Part shown: one piece after another, positions 27,101-35,851 of the stretch
Layout: every line of letters starts with the position of its first letter
Position numbering within the stretch: the first letter of the stretch is position 1
Assembly (NCBI RefSeq): GCF_910589235.1
Contig: NC_060966.1
Location: forward strand, 5,990,320-6,054,319
Length of the DNA: 64,000 nt
Source of the DNA: Vespa crabro
Lineage: Eukaryota; Arthropoda; Insecta; Hymenoptera; Vespidae
Direction: 5' to 3'
Notes under the pieces: generated by a model
Database searches by the model: none
What the model was told of the DNA's origin: nothing
Seen by the model: only the letters and a program-made list of their open reading frames with translations
Made by a program: the position numbers and the translations under genes

Positions 27101-28146
27101 TCAAGCTCGCCTTCGGCATTTACATGTTGGTATCGGTGGTCGTGTTGATAAACCTCCTGATCGCCATGATGAGTGACACTTATCAACGGATACAAGCTCA
27201 ATCTGATATCGAGTGGAAATACGGATTGAGCAAACTCATTAGAAATATGCACAGGTAACGACAGCGAGTTTAAACTTTGTTTCGTTAGTTGTGTCTCTCT
27301 ATCGTTCCTTAATCGTAATGTATCATACATTATTGTACTATCTCAAGATATCAATGATCATTAGGCACGAAATTGATTATCTTTCTTGATGATATAGAAC
27401 AACCACGGCGCCGTCTCCTCTGAACCTTTTAACTACTTGGATAACGTACTTCTTCAAACTCTGCAAGAAACGTGCGGCTAAAAAGCAAAGACCATCTTTG
27501 ATTCAAATGATGGGCTTGGAAAGAACTAGAATGTCGCCACGTTCGAAAATGGGAGCAAAGTGGCTGTCGAAGGTGAAGAAAACGCAAGTTATGCACAAGG
27601 ACAGTGTGGCTTTGTCTGTAGTTCATTTGAGTCCATTAGGAAGTCAGCTGTCCTTCAACAATGTGATTAGGATCGACAATGTTGTTGATTGGGATGTCGT
27701 CAGACGAAAATATCGTGATCTCTACGGTGAAAATGTTGAGAAAGCTATCGAAGAAATAAAAGAAACTACAGAGATGGATCCTTTAATTGCCTTCGAGGAA
27801 GCATCGTCCATTGGTCCAGCTAGAAACGTGACATCTGACTTACCAAATGCCTGATGAGGCGAAGAGGAACTCTAAACTCATCTCTGATCGACTAGATAAT
27901 TCTTTGTACTTTTATCGTTCATAAGAACTTAAGACATAGGTCTTTTTTTTCAAATAAACGATTAGATCTCGATTTGTGTTAGCGGTATACGCTTTACTTA
28001 TTCTGCTCGACCTAATCCCACGTCGATCCATGATCTAATCGATTACATGTACCATATTTTAGAGGCTACCATGGATATACCTGTCTGGTTAGGGAACCAC
28101 CTCACGTTATGTGTTACGGTTAGTCACTTACATGTAATATGTAATG

Positions 28147-28201
<55 letters not shown>

Positions 28202-28723
28202 CATACATATATATAAATATATATATAGAATATGTACTTTCTCTCTGTTATAAATTTTATAATCGATCTATTTGTTTGATGGTAGAATACGGCTGCATAA
28301 TAATGTTAGTAATGCGTAGTAATGCACGCACGGCAATGTGCTGACGTTACTCACAAGAAGTGATTAAGAACAGTCGTTGTTAAAGTTGGTCACGTAATTA
28401 GAATGCATCCTAATCGTGCCGAAGAAAAATTATGAGTGTATAACTTGCCTGTAGTCTTTCACGTAGCGTAATGTACTCGATGTGGCATGCGAATTCCGAA
28501 GCTTGTCAGCTAATGATCAATCATACCCCACAAGACTTCAAAAGAATATTCATTTCATCATGCACATGCGATGCGTTTACATTTACCTAATTACTACAGA
28601 ATATACTTATATCGTTCTCAACGTTGTTAGATGATTGTTATATTCACATTTTTTAGCGTCACTTCATACATCTAAAGGTTTATTAGTTATGAGTATATTT
28701 TTAACATATGTCTTCTCTCACTC

Positions 28724-28788
<65 letters not shown>

Positions 28789-29938
28789 TTGTCTCTATGT
28801 CGACCTAATCAACATTTCTTCTGACACATATCATCGCATGTTATTAGGTTTATTAGAACAACGAACATTCTTTTTATCAATCGATTGCGAATCAATGATA
28901 CTTGATGAGAAATGAAATCAGTCAGCACGAATTGATATGAATCAATCATTATGCGATAAATCAAAGCTTAGATCATTAGGAAATTAGAAAAGTAAGATAT
29001 CAGTAGAGATAGGATTGCTGCGAGTAACATTTCTCTTTACATCCTTGTTGCTAAGAATGATGTTATAACATAGATTTTTTTTCAGTAAGAGTCAATCCTA
29101 TCCGCATCACGGAATATCTTTTCTTCGCAATTTTTGGACAAAAGAATACCGACGATTTCTCAATTTCGGCGAGGGATAAGTTGCAACCAAAATGGACGAT
29201 ATATTTATTTAAGGTTGGTGATTTTTCAAAGAAAAATTTATATTCCATATCGTTTGCTCCAATTAAACGTTTCTTATGCTTCCAGATATCATTCTCTCTC
29301 TACATGCTTGTCACCGTTATCATCTTGATCAATCTTCTAATTGCTATGATGAGTGACACTTATCAAAGTATCCAGTCGCAAAGTGATATAGAATGGAAAT
29401 ATGGACTCAGTAAACTTATACGTAAAATGCAAAAGTAAGTATTGTTTATGGGGATAATAACCTTGACGTTTTAACAATTTTTCTTTCTTTAAGAACACGA
29501 ACTGCTCCCTCGCCATTAAATCTGTTCACCACGTGGATAATATATCTTGTAAAGATGTGTAAGAAGAAAGCAAATAAAAAGAAGAAAATGAATGTAATGC
29601 ATGGTTTTATGAAGAAACATACACTTCCGAAAAGTTCATTCTCTCAAGTACGTTATGACAGTCAAGTCGATGAAATAGGAAAATTTAAGGTGTTGAATCT
29701 AATGAAGTTTCTTCCTCTGTAGGATAATAAAATACTTTTATTGGATCGCAACAAGGTCAACGATGGTTTCGCTCTACTACGTTCGAGTCCTTTTCAAAGC
29801 CAATCATCATTAAATCAAGCGTCAAAAATAGAAAATGTCGTCGAATGGGACATCGTTCGTCGGAAATATAGAATGCGTTTTGGAGATGAGATAGAGAAAC
29901 CGTCGGGAGAGGATCACATTGTCAATGGAACGATATAA
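14436..29938 (+). CDS. nompC: NompC / TRPN mechanosensitive ion channel
   Basis: TRPN cation channel of insect mechanosensory neurons; in Drosophila it transduces touch, sound and proprioception, its ankyrin spring tethering the channel to microtubules. Constitutive exons: 14436-14759, 14897-15001, 16021-16122, 16192-16308, 16863-17063, 17589-17972, 18056-18376, 18596-19823, 20828-21003, 21092-21520 and 21908-22922. These give 1467 shared residues plus one base. Residues from about 120 to 1120 are ankyrin repeats (many TPLHLAA-type units, about 29 expected for the family). Pre-S1 and S1-S5 follow, from about residue 1250 to 1450. The pore, S6, TRP domain and C-tail come from one of three alternative terminal cassettes (separate entries), giving about 1711, 1708 or 1682 residues; Drosophila NOMPC is about 1726. 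The start codon is overlapped by a short uORF. Identity is secure; cassette use is inferred. Confidence 0.95.
16619..16651. repeat. (CT)n microsatellite in a nompC intron
   Basis: A CT run in the intron between 16308 and 16863, with no feature attached. Confidence 0.85.
23572..23703 (+). other. Candidate 132-nt cassette exon in nompC
   Basis: In the 2.4 kb intron after the S5 exon, an AG at 23570-23571 and a strong donor A|GTAAGT at 23703/23704 bound 132 bases. The span is open in the phase set by the upstream donor (phase 1) and leaves in the same phase. It would insert 44 residues, including MSANLTEW (an N-glycosylation sequon) and two adjacent Cys, between S5 and the pore helix. Codon choice is less AT-rich than the flanks. 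The polypyrimidine tract before the acceptor is weak and I know no homologous segment, so this stays a candidate. If the donor is ignored the frame stops at 23747. Confidence 0.3.
24127..24158. repeat. Poly(A) tract in a nompC intron
   Basis: About 30 consecutive A bases. Such a tract can be the tail of a retroposed sequence, but I see no recognisable element or target-site duplication beside it. Confidence 0.8.
25357..26302 (+). CDS. nompC: nompC terminal cassette A (pore, S6, TRP domain, tail)
   Basis: First of three tandem terminal cassettes. Exon A1 (25357-25624, 268 nt) follows a CAG acceptor and joins in phase to the S5 exon donor at 22922. It encodes the pore helix and filter (LFFAVFGQTT), an outer-pore segment QPDWT, S6 (YMLVSVVVLINLLIAMM) and the TRP-domain region SDIEWKYGLSKLIRNMH. 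Exon A2 (25837-26302) encodes the cytosolic tail starting TTTAPSPLNLLTTW and a conserved HLSPLGSQLSFN block. It ends in an unusually acidic Glu/Asp/Asn/Lys stretch and a Thr/Pro-rich end. TAA stop at 26300. An AATAAA follows at 26516, so this is a complete alternative 3' end. Confidence 0.9.
26303..26986 (+). other. Cassette A 3' UTR and spacer
   Basis: Between cassettes A and B there is no coding sequence. It holds a purine-rich A/G stretch (about 26360-26425), an AATAAA at 26516, and then AT-rich sequence up to the cassette B acceptor. Confidence 0.6.
26516..26521 (+). terminator. Poly(A) signal after nompC cassette A
   Basis: Canonical AATAAA 214 bases after the cassette A stop, with a T-rich stretch just downstream. 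This supports cassette A being a true last exon rather than an internal mutually exclusive exon. Confidence 0.5.
26987..27854 (+). CDS. nompC: nompC terminal cassette B (pore, S6, TRP domain, tail)
   Basis: Second cassette. Exon B1 (26987-27254) is exactly 268 nt, the same as A1, with the same acceptor and donor phases. Its pore and S6 are very close to A (LFFAIFGQTT, QPDWT, S6 and TRP region nearly identical). It begins VRMNPILAVELL where A has VKMSPILAFEYL. Exon B2 (27398-27854) shares the TTTAPSPLNLLTTW start and the HLSPLGSQLSFN block but has a different end (stop TGA at 27852) without the acidic run of A. The A/B similarity at protein level and the equal exon size point to tandem duplication followed by purifying selection. 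Confidence 0.9.
27953..27958 (+). terminator. Poly(A) signal after nompC cassette B
   Basis: AATAAA about 100 bases after the cassette B stop, directly after a run of T. It parallels the signal after cassette A. Confidence 0.5.
28145..28197. repeat. (TA)n microsatellite
   Basis: A nearly pure TA run of about 50 bases between nompC cassettes B and C. Confidence 0.9.
28731..28781. repeat. (CT)n microsatellite
   Basis: About 25 CT units roughly 300 bases upstream of nompC cassette C. It can act as a polypyrimidine tract on the plus-strand transcript. Confidence 0.9.
29086..29938 (+). CDS. nompC: nompC terminal cassette C, divergent
   Basis: Third cassette, same acceptor phase, but split by two extra introns: exons 29086-29213, 29286-29434, 29494-29647 and 29723-29938. 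It keeps the pore-helix core (EYLFFAIFGQ), S6 (YMLVTVIILINLLIAMM) and DIEWKYGLSKLIR. It differs where function should be sensitive: the residues after the filter (KNTDDF in place of TTHEQF), the outer pore (QPKWT in place of QPDWT) and the TRP-region end (RKMQK in place of RNMHR). The tail has a Lys-rich stretch and lacks the HLSPLGSQLSFN block in recognisable form, though a related LRSSPFQSQSSLNQ is present. The frame is intact to TAA at 29936, so it does not look like a pseudogene. The next gene ends 152 bases away on the other strand. Confidence 0.82.
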
Positions 29939-30089
29939 ATGATCTTAATTGTTTCGGAACAAGTATTAATTTCCAGTCAGTCCTGTACCACAAATATAGT
30001 CATATTTCTTAAATATATACATTTTTACCACCTTATAGATACGAGAATATATTGAGAGTGATATAAAAATCATACTTGACGTTCTACTT

Positions 30090-31398
30090 TTATATCTCAT
30101 TTTTTCCAAATGGTGGTTGTGCATTAGTTTCCAAAAAAAATGAACCACGAGCATTCCGATTAACGTTTTCACCCATGAACACCATAGTAGAGTTATCTTT
30201 GCACTTGCCTGCTTTAAATTCTATCCAACTATTGCATTGAACAGCATTAAAAGTTAATGGATTGATAATAGATTCGCCCATAAAATCGTGAGCTCTAGCA
30301 TGACTGCAGTATTCTGATAACAATAAAAACAAGAAAAGTTTATGCTTATAAAAAAAAAAAAAGAAAAAAAACATTAATAATTTAAAATCACTTACGAGCT
30401 GAGAAGACAGGACATCCAGGCTGCCTGAATGTTCCTCCGTTTGGATAGAAATCAACATGACCAATTGATCTGATGAACCCAAGTGTTCCTGCGCAAGTGT
30501 GTATAATATCCACAAATTTGGCATCTCTAGAATCTAAACGAATTCTTAAATCGTTCAAACTCGAAGATTCGAAACCTGGTCGAGCCGGATCCATGCCAGT
30601 TATTCTTCCAATTGTTCCGGATACTTCCATCCCAGCAAATCCAGCAACATGAGCTCCTAAACTATGTCCTAGTATGTGTACATCGTCCAGCGAGAGGCCA
30701 GTTTGTGAGACAAGAAAATCCAACATTTCTGCTATATATTTGCCGATCTATAAGCATGATATATCCATCCAGAATTTTAGAAATTAACAATTTATTTTTT
30801 GTATAAATCAATTCATTTCATACAAACCTGGCGAGTTAGTTTCGCGGCGATCCCATACTCTTTCAATGATGCAGGGAACCAGTTGATGCTAATAACATTA
30901 TAATTACCCACTGTTAGATAATTTTGTCGAAAATCTTGCAACCAATATGTGTTTGCACTATCAGTCCATCCATGAATGAGTATCTTTGTAGGATTTTCAG
31001 ATTCAAAAGGAGATTCTTTTAGACCTGTTATATCATTTACCTTCAAAAAATATCCTTGAACAGGATTGTTTTTTGTATAGAGCTCGAATGAAACATCTTC
31101 GGATATCAAATTCGGATCGAAAATATTATTTATAACCGATCGGTCATCTTGAATTGTTCCCATTGGATTAACAAGAGCATCTAAAAGTACTTCCCCTAAA
31201 AATAATCTTTGCGATTTATCCGCCGTTAAATGGCGTTGCATATCATTGGTGAAACTTTTAGATAAATCTGTAAATATAACAGATTAACTTTACTATCAAT
31301 TTCATCAACTAAAAACTTTAGATACTATATTAAAAAAGGACTGTAAAATATTTACTTAGAAGAATTAATAAGAACACAAACCAAGCGATGAACGTCAT
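30090..31398 (-). CDS. Secreted pancreatic-lipase-family enzyme
   Basis: Alpha/beta-hydrolase of the animal lipase family, which cleaves ester bonds of glycerolipids outside the cell. Four exons: 31356-31398, 30828-31267, 30396-30747 and 30090-30313, giving 352 residues. The first exon encodes a hydrophobic signal peptide (MTFIAWFVFLLILL). Predicted catalytic triad: Ser190 in GHSLG, Asp214 in GMDPARPGF, His283 in the YCSH context. KILIHGWTDSANTYW carries the oxyanion-loop HGW. The lid between Cys273 and Cys281 is only seven residues, and there is no C-terminal PLAT domain. In this family a short lid goes with phospholipase A1-like rather than classic triglyceride-lipase activity, but that is inference. 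Substrate and tissue cannot be read from the sequence. The gene converges with nompC. Confidence 0.9.
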
Positions 31399-31880
31399 GA
31401 TTGCATTTGCTTGGACCAACAGTAGGTACCATTATTTATGTATTCGAATCTTATGTAACAATACAATTTTCTATTCTTATAAATTTTGTTGAGTAAAATA
31501 ATAGGATAAAATTGTTGCCTAACTAATGGTTGTCATGTAATCAGTTCCGCTACAGTACATTATTTACGTTGATTTATCTAGAATGAATTTTCTTTTTGTT
31601 TATTGGGCAATAAAAAGATAACAATCAGAAAACATGCATATATATATATATATATATATATATGTTTATATATTATTATTATATAATTATAGAATATTTA
31701 ATTATAAAAAAATTATATAAAAATAAAAAATTATACATTTATTTTTTACGTAATATTAACAAAAAAAATATTGTTTTTATTTTTAGATATTTTTAGATTT
31801 TTAGATCGTTTCACGATCTATTCGTAAAAAAACTAAAAATACTATTTTTAGTTTGCTTATCACTAAAGAGATCTTCATAG
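31399..31880. other. Short intergenic AT-rich spacer
   Basis: Between the lipase start and the FKBP6 stop on the same strand. It holds a (TA)n run at about 31638-31663 and nothing else recognisable. Confidence 0.6.
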
Positions 31881-33620
31881 TCAATATTTTATTTTAGTTA
31901 AATATAATATGTTCTTGCCATATTTTGTTTGAGAAACAACATTAAGACCTAATGCAGCTGCTTGCTCGCGTATATAATTCTCTTCTTCTCGTGTTAAACC
32001 TTCAGGAAATGGTTGTCTTGATAGATAATTATCTCGAACAAAAGATTCACACATTTCTCGAGCTGCTTTTTGAAATTCACATTCGTTTTTCTCTTGCTTA
32101 GAAGAATTGAAACAATTGAACCATAATCGTTTTTCTATTTCATTATGTTTATTATATTTTTCATTCGCCTATCATTTTCCATGAAAATAATATAATATGT
32201 AAAAGTGAAAACCTTAGAAATAAAAAAAGAAAAAATATTAAATAATAAGATAATATCACACTAACCAAACAAATTTCTTTATATATGTCTTTATCGTTTG
32301 GTTCCATTTTGTATGCAATTTGCAATTCTTTCAAACCTTTTGTATATTCCCCAATTTTTACCAGTGCTTTGCCACGACTACAATATAAAAAATAAAATAA
32401 TTAATTTCGATTTCTAATATCATCACTTGTGAAACATTATGAATGGAAAATATACTTGAAGTAAGTTTTAACAGTAGGTATGGGTACTTTGTTACAAGCT
32501 ATGGCGGCACGACGTGGCATTTCTTCTTTATTAAAACATATTGCAAGATTATTGTAAGATCTGGAAAGTAATCTTTTCACTTCTTCTTCTTCCTTATCAT
32601 CTTTTAATTCTGCATCTTCCAATAAACGTATGATTTTTTCGTATCTATACAAATAAATTAAAATATTAGTAATATCTTAATATCTGTATCAAATAAAAAT
32701 ATATTTTCTTTACCTACTGTCTTATGGCTTTCTTAATCTTCATGTTTGTAAAATTATGTTTGGCTGTATTAAGCAAATCATTAACACTTTTAACAATATT
32801 TGAAAATAATTTTTGTTCTTCCATGTTTAGATTAAGATAAGAATAAGCTGACCCATTATCAAGAAAATCAACCAAATGAATAACAAACATAACTTCTTCA
32901 TTAGGTAAAATACGAGGAAGACATCCAATACTTCCATATGCAAGATCAGGATGAATAATAAAAACAGCAATTTCATGTTTTTCCATACTGGTTATAGCGA
33001 GTTCAAGTCCAGGAATTAATAAGTTCTGATTAAGACGAATAGTTTTTGGATGTCCATGCGCATATGTAGAATCAAAAGGTTCATCATTATATTCAAAATA
33101 ACTAATATATTTAATAGTGACCTGAGCATTGTATGGTACAACCTTACCAACTCCTTTTTGTTTAATTAATTTCATAATCTATATTTAACAATGATTTAAT
33201 AATGTTATTTAATATTGATTTTTTTAAATATTTAATTTTTATTATTAATTACAGTATACCTTTCCATCTTTTGTTACTGGAGTCATTTTTGTTTTCATTG
33301 TTGCGAAACTTATTCCAAAAGGCACAGAACCTGTAGCTTCATTATTTTCTTCAGCTTCGTCGATTTTAAAATCATCCATATTAAGCATATTAATTAATTC
33401 TTCATTTGACAAAAATACGTTCGGATTGTATGAAAATTTATCCTCTTCTTCTTTCTCCAAATATTCATCTCCAATTTCAAGAGTAAAACCGTCTGGAGAT
33501 AATAAATCACTGAAAAATACAATTATTGTTATACAGTTCATTAATACGCACCAATAATATAATTTAATTTTTCTATTACCTCAATGTAAACCCTTCGAGA
33601 AGATTTAAAGGCTTTGCCAT
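31881..33620 (-). CDS. shu: FKBP6/Shutdown-type co-chaperone of the piRNA pathway
   Basis: Immunophilin-TPR co-chaperone. In flies Shutdown, and in mammals FKBP6, work with Hsp90 to load Piwi-family proteins with piRNAs in germ cells. Six exons: 33580-33620, 33260-33509, 32718-33178, 32456-32644, 32266-32377 and 31881-32168, giving 446 residues (fly Shutdown is about 455). Order: acidic N-terminal part (MAKPLNLLEGF, YLEKEEEDKF), an FKBP fold at about residues 105-205 (FDSTYAHGHP, LIPGLELAITSM, HPDLAYGSIG) and then TPR helices (NNLAICFNKEE, YFNRGKALVKIGEY). FKBP6-type domains are thought to lack prolyl isomerase activity; the divergent pocket here fits that. The gene diverges from LZIC across about 420 bases. 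The FKBP-TPR assignment is secure; choosing Shutdown over another FKBP-TPR rests on length, the acidic N-terminus and similarity. Confidence 0.85.
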
Positions 33621-34042
33621 CTTGAATCTTTTATAAAAACTTATTAAATATATCCGAATAGATTTTTCAAAAATTCGATCATAACAAAAGACTATCTTTT
33701 ATTAGATGATCAAACGGAGCATCAGTGACATCTATGAACCAGTATAAACAAAACCAGTGTATTTATTAACCTTTATATTGAAGTATTCCTATCAAAAAAA
33801 AAAAAAAAAAAAAAAAAAAAAACAATAACTTCTACTTTACACAAACAGCAGTGTATTACGAAAGTCTAAGCTTAATAATTAATATACGTACAATTAACAA
33901 TATGAAGAAATATAATAATTATAATATACATTTCTTCATTTCTAAATAAAATTACAGTAACATACATATATTTCTGACATATAATCTACAGTTTTTTATT
34001 ATTTAATATCAGTGAAAAAGTTAATATATATATTAATAGATC
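33621..34042. promoter_or_regulatory. Divergent promoter region, FKBP6 and LZIC
   Basis: The 422 bases between two start codons on opposite strands must hold both 5' UTRs and promoters. A poly(A) tract of about 28 bases lies at 33796-33823. No TATA box is convincing. Confidence 0.45.
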
Positions 34043-34763
34043 ATGAGTTCTCACGGTAAAGCAGAAACTGAAAGATTAAAACAAAATTTAGAAGAACAGC
34101 TTGATAGATTAGTGCAACAGTTAGAGGATCTTGAAGAGTGCAAGTAAGAGAACAAATTATTTATATAAAAATATTTATATATTGTGATATAATATTAATA
34201 TTATGCAGAGATGAAATGACTAATGAAGAATATGAAGAAGCCAAAGAAGAAACAATGGAACAACTTCGTGAATTAAATGAATCATTACAAAGAATGATTT
34301 CTGGAAATATGACTCTTATCAATCAACTTGGAGCAATGCAATTGGTACATAGACATATTTATTCATAAACAACAATGCAATATAAAAAATTTAATCTAAT
34401 ATAAACTATATGATCCAGGCAGCTCAAGCAGCAATAAGTGCAGCTTTTAAAACTCCTGCTGTAATTAGAATGTTTGGAAGACGTGAGCCGGATCAACTCA
34501 GAGAACGTCTTTTTCAAATTGAACGTGACATAAAACTTGGGAAACTAAATAAAGATGCTGGTGATCGATTACGTACTGAAGTACTGAGTGCTTTAAGACA
34601 GCTTGGAGAAAAATTGGATCCTTCCGAATTACAATTATTAGAAAAATTTTCTTTAAATAGTATAGATGCAACGAGTTATGTACAAGTGACAGAGGCTGTA
34701 GAAAAGGGTCAAATGGCCTTAGCAGCAGTTGGTAAAGAAGTAAGAGCTACTCAAAGTACCTAG
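34043..34763 (+). CDS. LZIC: LZIC, leucine zipper and ICAT-domain protein
   Basis: Small conserved animal protein with a coiled coil and an ICAT (beta-catenin-interacting) domain; its cellular role is poorly defined. Three exons: 34043-34143, 34209-34344 and 34419-34763, giving 193 residues (human about 190). The N-terminal half is a heptad-rich coiled coil (ERLKQNLEEQLDRLVQQLE). The C-terminal half holds the ICAT fold (LRERLFQIERDIKLGKLNKD, LSALRQLGEKLDPSE, SYVQVTEAVEKGQMAL). All borders are GT-AG and in phase. It is transcribed away from FKBP6 and converges with ZMYND11. Confidence 0.93.
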
Positions 34764-35661
34764 ATTTTTTAATTATACTTTATATCAATATATGTCCATG
34801 TTATAAGTACTTCCTATTTGGAATATAATAATTTTTTAAATAATATTAATTTACATATGATTAGAACATCTTATTTTAAATATTATGCTTATTATCTAAA
34901 TTATTTATTTAACATCTTGGTTAATCTTAAATATTTAAAAAAAGAAAAAAATACAAATTATATTGCGTTATATAATTAGGTTCTACAACTTTATGGTTAA
35001 TTCATTTATTTAATCTAAGTTCTAATATAAATTCAATTAATATTCATATAAATGTAAGTTATGTAATGAAATAAAAAAAAAAAAATAACTTTCTATAGAT
35101 GATTTATAATTACAAACTAAACTACGTATATTTTTAAGTATGAAGCAGTGGAATGAGTAAAAATATTGGACTAGTATGTTTTAATTTGCTTTTGTGCACA
35201 CATACTATCTTTTACTAATTGAATTATCACTGTTTTTATTCACAAACCCTGTGACTTATTAAATATACTTATTTATTATTTAATGTTATGTAATATCAGA
35301 ATTATTAAGAGAAGAATATAAGTATAATTAATAACAATTAAAATTGTATCTCTGTATAATTAATTAATTCTTAAATCAAATACTTAAATGAAAGTACAAT
35401 AAGAGAGTAAACTGTTCATCTAAACAATTATAATGAAAAACTGATAATTTCTGTAAAAACATAAGCTAGGTTTTTAATTTGAAATTAATAATTGTAAAAT
35501 GTTGTATCATATAAAAAACAACAATTGTACAAATTGAATAAAAGAATTAATAACTTATATTGTTAAATACAAAATAGTATGGTCGAAAAATATAAATTTA
35601 TGCATAAAAAATACTTCCATTTAAGAAGGAAGCCTACAAGGAGAAAATAGATTGGTGTCAA

Positions 35662-35703
<42 letters not shown>

Positions 35704-35721
35704 CTGTGGTTTATCTTTTCT

Positions 35722-35784
<63 letters not shown>

Positions 35785-35851
35785 GAACATGATATTTCTT
35801 ATAGATCTTCATAGTAAAATCATTATAAAGCTTATTGCGCCTTCTATTTAA
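34764..35851. other. Convergent 3' region between LZIC and ZMYND11
   Basis: AT-rich sequence that should contain the 3' UTRs of both genes. The only structure is a (TA)n tract at about 35661-35701 followed by a very long A run (separate entry). Confidence 0.6.
35661..35782. repeat. (TA)n tract plus about 60-base poly(A)
   Basis: A (TA)n run ends at about 35701. After 21 unrelated bases comes an uninterrupted run of about 60 A bases (35723-35782), the longest homopolymer in the window. It may be a retroposon tail or simple slippage; no element body is recognisable upstream. Confidence 0.85.

Larger units (their letters stand above)
27855..29085 (+). other. Cassette B 3' UTR and spacer
   Basis: Non-coding. 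It holds an AATAAA at 27953, a (TA)n tract at about 28145-28197 and a (CT)n tract at about 28731-28781. No open frame of interest was found before the cassette C acceptor at 29085. Confidence 0.6.

Noticed and set aside
26987..29938. Cassettes B and C as separate TRP-channel genes or pseudogenes
   Set aside because: They begin at splice acceptors in the same phase as cassette A, have no start codons or upstream domains, and are intact; alternative 3' ends of nompC explain them better.
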